Shown here: piece after piece, positions 1 to 4,817 of the stretch | Layout: each line of letters starts with the position of its first letter | Numbering within the stretch: position 1 is the stretch's first letter | Origin: Chloroflexota bacterium | Lineage (GTDB): Bacteria; Chloroflexota; Anaerolineae; Promineifilales; Promineifilaceae | DNA: 5,004 nt | Reading direction: 5' to 3' | NCBI GenBank assembly: GCA_008501785.1 | Contig: QQUD01000360.1 | Coordinates: 1-5,004, forward strand | Program-made: the position numbers and the translations under genes | The notes under the pieces: model-generated | What the model saw: only the letters and a program-made list of their open reading frames with translations | The model's database searches: none | What the model was told of the DNA's origin: nothing

Positions 1-427
1 GGCGTGGTAAGGGGTTGATTTTTAAACCGTCAAAATGTAGTGGGAATAAATAACCTGCAACATCTGATGAGACGCGACCCGACAGCATTTCGAATGAATT
101 GCCTGATTCCAGTTTGTTTAAAATGTCGTAGCGAGGGATTTCCAGCACGGGGGCTAATGTTGTCGCCATCTCCTCGGCGTTGGTGACGAGGTTGGGTGCG
201 ACGCTGATTTGGTAGTCGGCTGTATTGGCAGCGAGGATGGCTCCATTGCGATCATAAATGGTGCCGCGCTCGGGCCTGTCTACCACCAACACCTCGTTCC
301 CGGCCCGTTCGGCCCAGGATGTGGCTTGCACAATCTGAAATGCAAACAGACGACCGACGATGATGACCATCACAAAAAAGAGGCTAACGATGATGATGAG
401 CATGCGTCTGTATTGGCTGTTATTCAC
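1..427 (-). CDS. ftsI: Class B penicillin-binding protein / FtsI, N-terminal part (partial, runs off left edge)
   Basis: Septal peptidoglycan D,D-transpeptidase, by motif and position. The 142 visible codons give a short cytoplasmic N-terminus, one membrane helix (about residues 9-31, rich in Ile, Val and Phe), then the start of the periplasmic PBP dimerisation domain with RGTIYDRNGAILA at 54-66 and DYQISVAPN at 71-79, the usual opening of class B PBPs. The catalytic SxxK, SxN and KTG motifs lie outside the window. The start is GTG at 425-427: it overlaps the ftsL stop by 8 bp and has AGGAG (minus strand, 434-438) 6 nt upstream. The overlap suggests translational coupling with ftsL. The family is secure from the sequence. 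The choice of FtsI over another class B PBP (SpoVD-like or PBP2-like) rests on the dcw order mraZ-rsmH-ftsL-ftsI. Confidence 0.88.
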   Translation of the reverse strand, partial: MNNSQYRRMLIIIVSLFFVMVIIVGRLFAFQIVQATSWAERAGNEVLVVDRPERGTIYDRNGAILAANTADYQISVAPNLVTNAEEMATTLAPVLEIPRYDILNKLESGNSFEMLSGRVSSDVAGYLFPLHFDGLKINPLPR

Positions 428-911
428 CCGCTTCTCCTCGAATTAAGTTGTCGATGCTGTTGCGAAATTGCAGCATAATGGCTTCTTCCATTGATTGCGG
501 TAATGTTGCTGGCGATGGGGGTGGGGAAACGCCTGCACTGAGCGTTGCCGAAGTGGCCGTTTCTTCATCCTCACCCTCTGCTTCCACCGGATAATCTGGG
601 ACGATGATATATTCAATATCATCTGGGTCTGCTTGCGTAAACCCAAGCCGGATGGCTTCTGCTTGCAAACGTTCCAGTGATTGGGCTTCGGCGATTTGCT
701 GCTCAATCTCTGTGCTTTCCCGTTTGATGCTTTCTAAATCAATTTGTAAGGCCTGCACACGACGACCCACTGCCGCAATCTGGCTGGCCTGTCGCAAATA
801 GATCGTGCCCAGCAGCGCAGCCAGCACCAACACAATCGCCCATCCGACGGCGGCTTGTGCCTCGGTGAGCCATGAAAGTTGTCGTGCCTGTTCGCGTGTT
901 TCTCGTGACAT
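420..911 (-). CDS. ftsL: FtsL-like cell division protein
   Basis: A 163-residue bitopic protein in the FtsL position of the dcw cluster, between rsmH and ftsI. FtsL proteins form a coiled-coil complex with FtsB/DivIC and FtsQ/DivIB and help activate FtsWI at the septum. Seen here: a cytoplasmic tail (1-19), one membrane helix (about 20-40), a charged heptad-like coiled coil (about 41-88), then LGFTQADPDDIEYIIVPDYP at 89-108, a segment typical of FtsL/DivIC-type proteins. After that comes an acidic and proline-rich extension (109-140) and a short amphipathic C-terminal helix. The extension makes it longer than the roughly 100-120 residues usual for FtsL. The ATG at 909-911 is preceded by an in-frame TAA, so no longer form starts upstream; no good Shine-Dalgarno is visible. 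FtsL is poorly conserved, so the name rests on topology and context. Confidence 0.75.
   Translation of the reverse strand: MSRETREQARQLSWLTEAQAAVGWAIVLVLAALLGTIYLRQASQIAAVGRRVQALQIDLESIKRESTEIEQQIAEAQSLERLQAEAIRLGFTQADPDDIEYIIVPDYPVEAEGEDEETATSATLSAGVSPPPSPATLPQSMEEAIMLQFRNSIDNLIRGEAGE
434..438 (-). promoter_or_regulatory. Ribosome binding site of ftsI inside ftsL
   Basis: AGGAG on the minus strand lies 6 nt before the GTG at 425-427 and inside the last codons of ftsL. It decides the GTG start over the in-frame ATG eight codons later. Confidence 0.75.
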
Positions 912-1033
912 GTTAGCAATTAGCCTTTAGTTGTTAGCTTTTAGTCCGTAGTCTCGTAGTCGTTAGTCTTGCAGTCAAGAAGTCAGTCGTCTTGTAGTCG
1001 TGGTCTCTGTCTCTGGCTCTGTTTTTAGCTCTA
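912..1033. repeat. Degenerate 7-8 nt tandem repeat spacer between rsmH and ftsL
   Basis: On the plus strand five consecutive 7-mers fit TTAGNNN exactly (913-919, 920-926, 927-933, 934-940, 941-947). Looser GTAGTC/TTAGTC/GCAGTC units of 7-8 nt follow to about 1000. A TCTCTG/GCTCTG-type hexamer tract then runs to the rsmH stop codon, which itself lies in the tract (TAGCTC at 1032). On the transcribed (minus) strand the units read GACTA or GCTAA. The spacer is about 119 bp in an operon whose other junctions are 38 bp and an 8-bp overlap. Function unknown; it looks like slippage-derived low-complexity DNA. Confidence 0.8.
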
Positions 1034-1957
1034 GCTCTCTACTTTCTCGGCGACGCGGAGGCGGGCGCTGCGGCTGCGTGGGTTGGCAGCAATTTCCGGG
1101 TCGGATGGTTTGATAGGTTTGCGGGTGATCAGGCGCAGTTTGGGTTGTAACGGCCGTCTACCCGTTGGCAGTTCTGGTGCATCTTCATACGTGCGACTCA
1201 TCTGGCGAAACGTTTGTTTAACAAACCGGTCTTCCAGTGAGTGAAAACTGATGATTGCTAACCGACCCGCTGGCGCTAACAAGTCAATGGCGGCCAGAAT
1301 GCCTGTTTCCACGGCTTCCAACTCTTTGTTTACGGCAATGCGTAAAGCCTGGAAAACTTGGGTGGCTGGATGAATGCGTCGTTTTTGCCTACTATATTTG
1401 GCAATTATTTTTGCCAGTTGCGTGGTCGTGGTGAATGGTCTGTTGTTTACCACAATCTTTGCCAACTGACGACTGTTGCGCAGTTCACCGTGCCGGTAAA
1501 AAATGTTAGCCAATGCACTTTCAGATAAATTGTTAACCAGATCAGCGGCCGTTTCACCCTGTGTGGTGTCGAACCGCATATCCAATGGCCCTTCCTTCAT
1601 AAAGGAGAATCCGCGCTCGGCGTTATCTAGCTGTCGTGAAGAGAGGCCTAAATCGAGCAAGATGCCATCGATGGTATCAAATCCATGCTTGGGAGCCAGC
1701 GTGTCCATGTTGGCATAGCTGCTGTTGATAAACGTGATGCGGTCACTAAAGGATGTCAGTCGTTCTTGAGCAAAGGCGATTGCTGCAGGGTCCCGATCAA
1801 ACGCCAAAACGCGCCCTGTAGGCGCGGATGCTTCCAAAATTCCAGTGGTGTGTCCGCCTGCCCCGAGCGTGCCGTCCAAATAACGGCCGTTAGGTCGGGG
1901 CTGTAACATTGCCATCACCTCGTGGTAGAGAACGGGAATGTGTGTATTGTTTGTCAT
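1031..1957 (-). CDS. rsmH: 16S rRNA (cytosine1402-N4)-methyltransferase RsmH (MraW)
   Basis: SAM-dependent enzyme that N4-methylates C1402 in the 16S rRNA decoding centre. The 308-residue length is normal for the family. Visible landmarks: HIPVLYHEVM at 6-15; the SAM-binding loop DGTLGAGGHT at 28-37; acidic DRD at 54-56; DGILLDLGLSSRQLD at 97-111 with the family DLGLSS motif; RGFSF and GPLDMRFD at 115-130; RIHPATQVFQALRIAVNKEL at 194-213; and SFHSLEDR at 237-244. The C-terminus ends in the usual RSARLRVAEK followed by VES. It sits second in the operon, 38 bp after mraZ. The ATG at 1955-1957 lies just before the HIPVL motif and has no obvious Shine-Dalgarno, so translation may depend on coupling or on an unstructured leader. 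Confidence is very high. Confidence 0.98.
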   Translation of the reverse strand: MTNNTHIPVLYHEVMAMLQPRPNGRYLDGTLGAGGHTTGILEASAPTGRVLAFDRDPAAIAFAQERLTSFSDRITFINSSYANMDTLAPKHGFDTIDGILLDLGLSSRQLDNAERGFSFMKEGPLDMRFDTTQGETAADLVNNLSESALANIFYRHGELRNSRQLAKIVVNNRPFTTTTQLAKIIAKYSRQKRRIHPATQVFQALRIAVNKELEAVETGILAAIDLLAPAGRLAIISFHSLEDRFVKQTFRQMSRTYEDAPELPTGRRPLQPKLRLITRKPIKPSDPEIAANPRSRSARLRVAEKVES

Positions 1958-1995
1958 TTGTTCAGGTATAGTAGCGGCGTGTGGCGGTCACGACA

Positions 1996-2421
1996 CTAAA
2001 TTCCTAAATCCTCCCAACGGGCGGCATCAGCGCTATTTTCGATGGATTCCCGCACAGTTTCCCAAGCGTCGGTACTCCAGATTTCAAGGTAGTTGAACAT
2101 ACCCGCGATTACAACTTCGCCATTGATCGCGGCAAAGTCGCGCAGGTATGGGGGCAGAAGAATGCGGCCTTGCCGGTCTGGGGTCAGGTCGATTGCGCCT
2201 GAAAAAACCCGTCGCCGAAATGCACGCACGTCTTCATCGGATAACGGCCGTTGCGAGATGCGTTCAGCTAACTCTTGCCAGCCATCGAGGGGGAACAGCA
2301 TTAAGTTTTGGTCGAAACCACGCGTGACCACCAACCCAGCAGCCAACGCCGCGCGATATTTCGCGGGGATGGTGACTCTGCCTTTATCGTCGATGGTATG
2401 CGTATATTCGCCGAGGAACAT
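1996..2421 (-). CDS. mraZ: Transcriptional regulator MraZ
   Basis: DNA-binding regulator of the dcw cluster, built from two SpoVT/AbrB-like swapped-hairpin modules that assemble into ring oligomers in studied homologues. The 141-residue length is typical. The first module has MFLGEYTHTIDDKGRVTIPAKYR at 1-23 with the family DxKGR core; the second has GAIDLTPDRQGRILLPPYLR at 75-94, again with a DxxGRxxLP core. The ATG at 2419-2421 is the conserved MF.GEY start; no clear Shine-Dalgarno precedes it. The gene is first in the operon and follows a GTGGK direct-repeat array that matches the known MraZ target, so autorepression is likely (inference from E. coli MraZ, which binds TGGGN repeats). Confidence 0.98.
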   Translation of the reverse strand: MFLGEYTHTIDDKGRVTIPAKYRAALAAGLVVTRGFDQNLMLFPLDGWQELAERISQRPLSDEDVRAFRRRVFSGAIDLTPDRQGRILLPPYLRDFAAINGEVVIAGMFNYLEIWSTDAWETVRESIENSADAARWEDLGI

Positions 2422-2436
2422 AAATTTTGCTGTTTA

Positions 2437-2458
2437 GCGAATCGTCAGAACGGTTCGC
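2437..2458. repeat. Imperfect inverted repeat in mraZ leader
   Basis: Nine-base arms (GCGAATCGT and ACGGTTCGC) match at 8 of 9 positions around a 4-nt loop. The odd position is a G-U pair in plus-strand RNA and a C-A mismatch in the mraZ (minus) transcript. It ends 15 bp before the mraZ start codon. It could be a small hairpin or a weak protein site. Confidence 0.5.
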
Positions 2459-2464
2459 TGTATA

Positions 2465-2480
2465 TAGAACAATTGTTCTA
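2465..2480. promoter_or_regulatory. Perfect 16-bp palindrome, LexA/SOS-box-like
   Basis: TAGAACAATTGTTCTA is a perfect palindrome of 16 bp containing GAAC-N4-GTTC, the core of the LexA box known from Bacillus and Actinobacteria. It lies 44 bp upstream of the mraZ start and next to a minus-strand TATATA (2461-2466) that could serve as a secondary -10. The palindrome is seen directly; the LexA identity is inference from motif match, since lexA is not in the window. Another dimeric HTH repressor is possible. Confidence 0.5.
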
Positions 2481-2526
2481 ATTGCCCCATTTTGCCTCAA
2501 AAAATCAGGGAAAGTGTGCAAAAACG

Positions 2527-2561
2527 CCCCACTTTGACCCACTTTCTACCACAAGTGACCA
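2527..2561 (-). promoter_or_regulatory. MraZ operator: four GTGGK direct repeats with 10-bp period
   Basis: Reading the minus strand, TGGTC, TGGTA, TGGGT and TGGGG start at 2561, 2551, 2541 and 2531, exactly 10 bp apart, each preceded by GT or AGT context. E. coli MraZ is known to bind three TGGGN repeats separated by 5 nt in the mraZ control region, so spacing and sequence agree. Two units carry TGGG and two TGGT. The array starts 2 bp after the -10 hexamer, so bound MraZ would cover the transcription start. Confidence 0.8.
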
Positions 2562-2562
2562 C

Positions 2563-2591
2563 AGTATACACCAAAGACCCCATTATGTGAA
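2563..2591 (-). promoter_or_regulatory. Sigma70-type promoter of the mraZ operon
   Basis: On the minus strand, -35 TTCACA (2586-2591, five of six consensus) and -10 TATACT (2563-2568, five of six) are separated by 17 bp. The predicted start is near 2556, giving a leader of about 135 nt before mraZ, with the MraZ operator over the start point. Confidence 0.72.
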
Positions 2592-2886
2592 GGCGCGATC
2601 CTAACTTTTTAAGGAAGGAAAATTGTCGGAATTTTTCTGTTTGTCTTGTTGGTTTGTTGTCTTTTTTTTGTTAGGAGCCAAACGCTGTCATTTTTTGGAG
2701 TTTTCCTATAATATTATGTATATGGTTTTATTGGTCGCATTTTGAATGAAATCATGATTCGCAATTAACTCAGCAGCTAAATTTCCGTTTGTGCAATAGT
2801 TGAATGATTCGCGTTGAAAAGGTTATTCCAAACCATCTGCTGATATTTTGGTTATTTTATGAAAGCGTAATCAATCATTCGTAATG
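2592..2886. other. AT-rich divergent intergenic stretch without a supportable gene
   Basis: Between the mraZ promoter and the structured leader of the LysM lipoprotein gene. It contains T-rich tracts (2630-2700), a plus-strand promoter candidate (2685-2712), and scattered short repeats of GAATGATTCGC type (2743-2762, 2801-2812, inverted at 2873-2880). Reading frames here are at most about 26 codons and lack ribosome binding sites. No tRNA-like fold, DnaA-box cluster or terminator was recognised. Confidence 0.6.
2685..2712 (+). promoter_or_regulatory. Candidate rightward promoter for the LysM lipoprotein gene
   Basis: A perfect -10 TATAAT (2707-2712) is preceded at 16 bp by CTGTCA (2685-2690, four of six -35 matches). 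Transcription would begin near 2719 and give a leader of about 300 nt that includes the inverted-repeat cluster at 2887-2998. The region is AT-rich, so a chance TATAAT cannot be excluded. Confidence 0.45.
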
Positions 2887-2998
2887 CTAGTGTTTCGCGG
2901 CTTAAGTTTGTGTGCAATAAGAGTTGCACGCGAAACACTTAAGCAATTGGGCACAGCACCCTTTTCATTGCACACGTATTTACGCCCAATTGCACTAG
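2887..2998. repeat. Cluster of interleaved perfect inverted repeats in leader of LysM lipoprotein gene
   Basis: Six perfect inverted repeats overlap in 112 bp: 11 bp (2889-2899 with 2929-2939), 7 bp (2900-2906 with 2938-2944), 6 bp (2912-2917 with 2924-2929), 9 bp (2910-2918 with 2967-2975), 10 bp (2943-2952 with 2984-2993) and 6 bp (2887-2892 with 2993-2998). The first two have the A-B-A'-B' order of an H-type pseudoknot. The third and fourth compete for the same GTGCAA strand. The cluster ends 9 bp before the AGGAG of the downstream gene. It could be a structured mRNA leader, a small RNA, or a multi-site operator; I do not recognise a known family. Confidence 0.6.
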
Positions 2999-3007
2999 AG
3001 GGTTTTT

Positions 3008-3012
3008 AGGAG
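3008..3012 (+). promoter_or_regulatory. Ribosome binding site deciding the LysM lipoprotein start
   Basis: AGGAG lies 8 nt before the ATG at 3021. A GTG at 3012 is in frame but overlaps this site, so the ATG is preferred. The site sits between GGGT (3000-3003) and ACCC (3017-3020), which could form a short hairpin around it. Confidence 0.8.
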
Positions 3013-3020
3013 TGGTACCC

Positions 3021-3950
3021 ATGAAACAAAAGTTGTTGTTGTTATTGTTGCTCGTTCTGGGTCTGGTTACAGTTGCTTGTCAACAGAATGGGAATGTTGT
3101 TTCGGCAGAGGTGAGTACAAATGAAGTCGCCATTGTTGCCGAAGTGCCGCAAGAAGTTGTGGAAGCTGTTGAGGCTGCTCCCACGCAATCTAAAACATTT
3201 TTGAAAATTGGAAGTCCTAAAGTAGATAGTGCAGGTAAGGGTGTGGTGGAAACGGCCGTTACTGTTCCCCAGGTAGCTGAAAAAACCGAGGGTGCAGCGG
3301 TCGGTACCGAAGTGACTGCAGCGATACCTGTTCTGACCTTCCCAACAGAAACGCATATTGTTGAAGAGGGTGAATGGATTTTTGAAATAGCCCGCTGCTA
3401 CGGCACATCGCCACAAGCCATTATCAACGCTAATTTCCTTCATCATAGCCATTATGGTTATTGGCATTATGGCTATTGGTACTATGGATACGGGCATACA
3501 CATAATGCCAATTACATTTATCCAGGTCAGCAGCTGACAATTCCAGAGGTTGGTTCAGTGAGTACCCCCTATGGGCCACCATGTGTTCGAAAACATGAAA
3601 ACACATACCAGCACCCTATGGGAACCCCTGGAACATATATCCATAAAGTTGAACAAGGTGATTGGATTTATGAGGTAGCACGCTGCTATGGAACGGATCC
3701 AAAACATATTATGCGTGCCAATGGTTTGTATAATCCCGATTACATCAAACCGAACCAACTGCTCGTGATTCCGCTGGCTGGTTCAACAGATACGGTTGAT
3801 GGTCCAGATTGTATCGATTTGTATACAGTAGTGACTGGTGATACCTGGGCCAGCATTGCGGCGGCGCATAATACGACAGAGGCTATCTTGATGAGAGCAA
3901 ATCCGGGACCACTCATGGTTGGAAGCCGGATTTGGGTTCCTGTTCATTGA
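3021..3950 (+). CDS. LysM-repeat lipoprotein (three LysM domains)
   Basis: Predicted envelope lipoprotein of 309 residues that should bind peptidoglycan or another GlcNAc polymer through LysM domains. The signal peptide is a Leu-rich helix with lipobox VTVAC, lipidated Cys at 20. A low-complexity Val/Glu/Ala/Thr linker fills about 21-110. LysM1 spans about 112-175, LysM2 206-251 and LysM3 267-309, the last reaching the C-terminus. LysM1 is about 20 residues longer than LysM2 because of a His/Tyr/Gly/Trp insert at 141-162 built on a 5-residue tandem repeat. LysM1 and LysM2 each carry ARCYGT (Cys126, Cys222) and a later GPxC (Cys188, Cys264), suggesting one disulphide per repeat; LysM3 lacks both. 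There is no catalytic domain, so its role may be anchoring or scaffolding. A GTG start at 3012 would add three residues. Divergent from the dcw operon; downstream is a membrane protein gene 117 bp away. Confidence 0.9.
   Translation: MKQKLLLLLLLVLGLVTVACQQNGNVVSAEVSTNEVAIVAEVPQEVVEAVEAAPTQSKTFLKIGSPKVDSAGKGVVETAVTVPQVAEKTEGAAVGTEVTAAIPVLTFPTETHIVEEGEWIFEIARCYGTSPQAIINANFLHHSHYGYWHYGYWYYGYGHTHNANYIYPGQQLTIPEVGSVSTPYGPPCVRKHENTYQHPMGTPGTYIHKVEQGDWIYEVARCYGTDPKHIMRANGLYNPDYIKPNQLLVIPLAGSTDTVDGPDCIDLYTVVTGDTWASIAAAHNTTEAILMRANPGPLMVGSRIWVPVH
3450..3494 (+). repeat. Three 15-bp in-frame tandem repeats encoding HYGYW-type units
   Basis: Units at 3450-3464, 3465-3479 and 3480-3494 encode HYGYW, HYGYW and YYGYG (residues 144-158). 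Units 1 and 2 differ by one silent base; unit 3 has diverged. Flanking His-rich codons (residues 141-142, 159, 161) extend the unusual composition. Confidence 0.9.
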
Positions 3951-3981
3951 TGCCGGTTAGTTGAAAAGCCACTATGAATTC

Positions 3982-4060
3982 ATTTCCCGGAAGCTGAGAA
4001 GTCTCATTTGTTTGAGCCGCTGGTTTGAAGCTTCTGGGAAATTATATTTCCCCTGGAAGT
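3982..4060 (+). promoter_or_regulatory. Two mutually exclusive hairpins before the YhhN-family gene
   Basis: Segment 1 (3982-3995, ATTTCCCGGAAGCT) pairs with segment 2 (4029-4042, AGCTTCTGGGAAAT) over 14 pairs, one of them G-U. Segment 2 also pairs with segment 3: GGGAAAT (4036-4042) with ATTTCCC (4046-4052) around a TAT loop, extended by CTTC (4031-4034) with GAAG (4056-4059). The second fold covers GGAAG, the likely ribosome binding site. No T-run follows either hairpin, so neither looks like an intrinsic terminator. A translational switch is inferred; no known riboswitch class is recognised. Confidence 0.5.
4055..4059 (+). promoter_or_regulatory. Ribosome binding site of the YhhN-family gene
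   Basis: GGAAG ends 8 nt before the ATG at 4068. This favours 4068 over the in-frame GTG at 4059, which overlaps the site, and over the ATG at 4071. Confidence 0.6.
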
Positions 4061-4067
4061 GTTGAGA

Positions 4068-4817
4068 ATGATGATTTTGCATGCGCCACTGCCGCGCTAT
4101 TTCATGATTGGATTGCTGGTGTTGTGGGGTGTGTTTTTGTTTGGTGGATTTGTCTTTGGAAATAGTAGTGAAACGCACCGGATGCCAACGTGGATGCGAA
4201 TGGCGTCTTCTACTACATTGGTGGTGGCCGGATGGAGTTGGTTTTGGGTAAGTAGGGGGAGTGGAATACGGCCGTTTCCCCTCTACATCGCGCTTGGCAT
4301 GACATTCGGTTTGCTCGGTGACCTTATTTTAGCCGACTTGCTGCCTGGCGGTCGCAGCGTCCCCGCAGGCATTTTATCCTTTGGCATCGGCCATATCCTT
4401 TACATCATTGGCATCTTGCAATTTGGCAACCAGCAAGGGCTAAATGCTGGTAGTCTGCGTTGGGGAACCTTGATCGTGTGGCTGATGATTGGGGTGGTTG
4501 GCTGGTATTTTGTCGTCTATCGTGGGCAGAGTGCAACAATACTTCACTGGATTGCCTTGCCATATGCGTTACTTTTAGCAGGCACGACTGGATTTGCAAC
4601 AGGTTTAGCCTTTCAATCAACCCTCTTTGTACCATTTGCTTGTGGAGCCGCCTTGTTTTTGTTCAGTGATTTGATTTTGGCAGCCGAACTATTCAACGGA
4701 TTAAAGTTTCGTTCGATTGGGGATGTTATTTGGCTCACCTATGGCCCTGGGCAGATGCTAATCGTTTACGCCATTGGTGCAGCCATGCGTTTTTCCTCTT
4801 ATCCATCACTCATGTAA
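4068..4817 (+). CDS. YhhN/TMEM86 family membrane protein (putative lysoplasmalogenase)
   Basis: A 249-residue, very hydrophobic protein with about eight membrane helices (roughly 11-30, 44-62, 70-90, 98-118, 130-151, 157-180, 186-205, 215-238). Family marks are GLLGDLILAD around Asp85, then FGIGHILY with His109 in the next helix, and LFLFSDLILAAELF around Asp201 in a late helix. This GD...H...SD layout is that of the YhhN family, whose mammalian member TMEM86B hydrolyses the vinyl ether bond of lysoplasmalogens; some bacterial members have also been linked to this activity. The substrate here is unknown. E. coli YhhN is shorter (about 208 residues); the extra length lies mostly at the N-terminus and in the loop near 119-130. 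The start at 4068 is chosen for GGAAG 8 nt upstream; GTG at 4059 is the alternative. It may be co-transcribed with the LysM lipoprotein gene, and its leader holds switch-like hairpins. Confidence 0.85.
   Translation: MMILHAPLPRYFMIGLLVLWGVFLFGGFVFGNSSETHRMPTWMRMASSTTLVVAGWSWFWVSRGSGIRPFPLYIALGMTFGLLGDLILADLLPGGRSVPAGILSFGIGHILYIIGILQFGNQQGLNAGSLRWGTLIVWLMIGVVGWYFVVYRGQSATILHWIALPYALLLAGTTGFATGLAFQSTLFVPFACGAALFLFSDLILAAELFNGLKFRSIGDVIWLTYGPGQMLIVYAIGAAMRFSSYPSLM

Noticed and set aside
209..478. 89-codon plus-strand frame rich in Asp and His
   Set aside because: It is antisense to the N-terminus of ftsI and the end of ftsL; the Asp/His run mirrors Ile/Val codons of the ftsI membrane helix.
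2093..2437. 114-codon plus-strand frame opposite mraZ
   Set aside because: Its composition is the Arg/Ser-rich shadow of a real gene, and mraZ on the other strand is certain.
2804..2884. 26-codon reading frame on the plus strand in the intergenic region
   Set aside because: No ribosome binding site, no recognisable protein features, and its end runs into the inverted-repeat cluster; best taken as chance.
2422..3020. Possible replication origin in the AT-rich divergent region
   Set aside because: No DnaA-box cluster (TTATNCACA-like) and no dnaA or other origin-proximal genes were found.
3042..3503. 153-codon minus-strand frame opposite the LysM lipoprotein gene
   Set aside because: No domain or start signal; the plus strand has a lipobox, LysM repeats and a ribosome binding site.
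4036..4052. GGGAAAT-TAT-ATTTCCC hairpin as an intrinsic terminator of the LysM lipoprotein gene
   Set aside because: The stem is AT-rich and followed by CCTGGAAG rather than a T-run, so termination is not supported; a translation-related role fits better.
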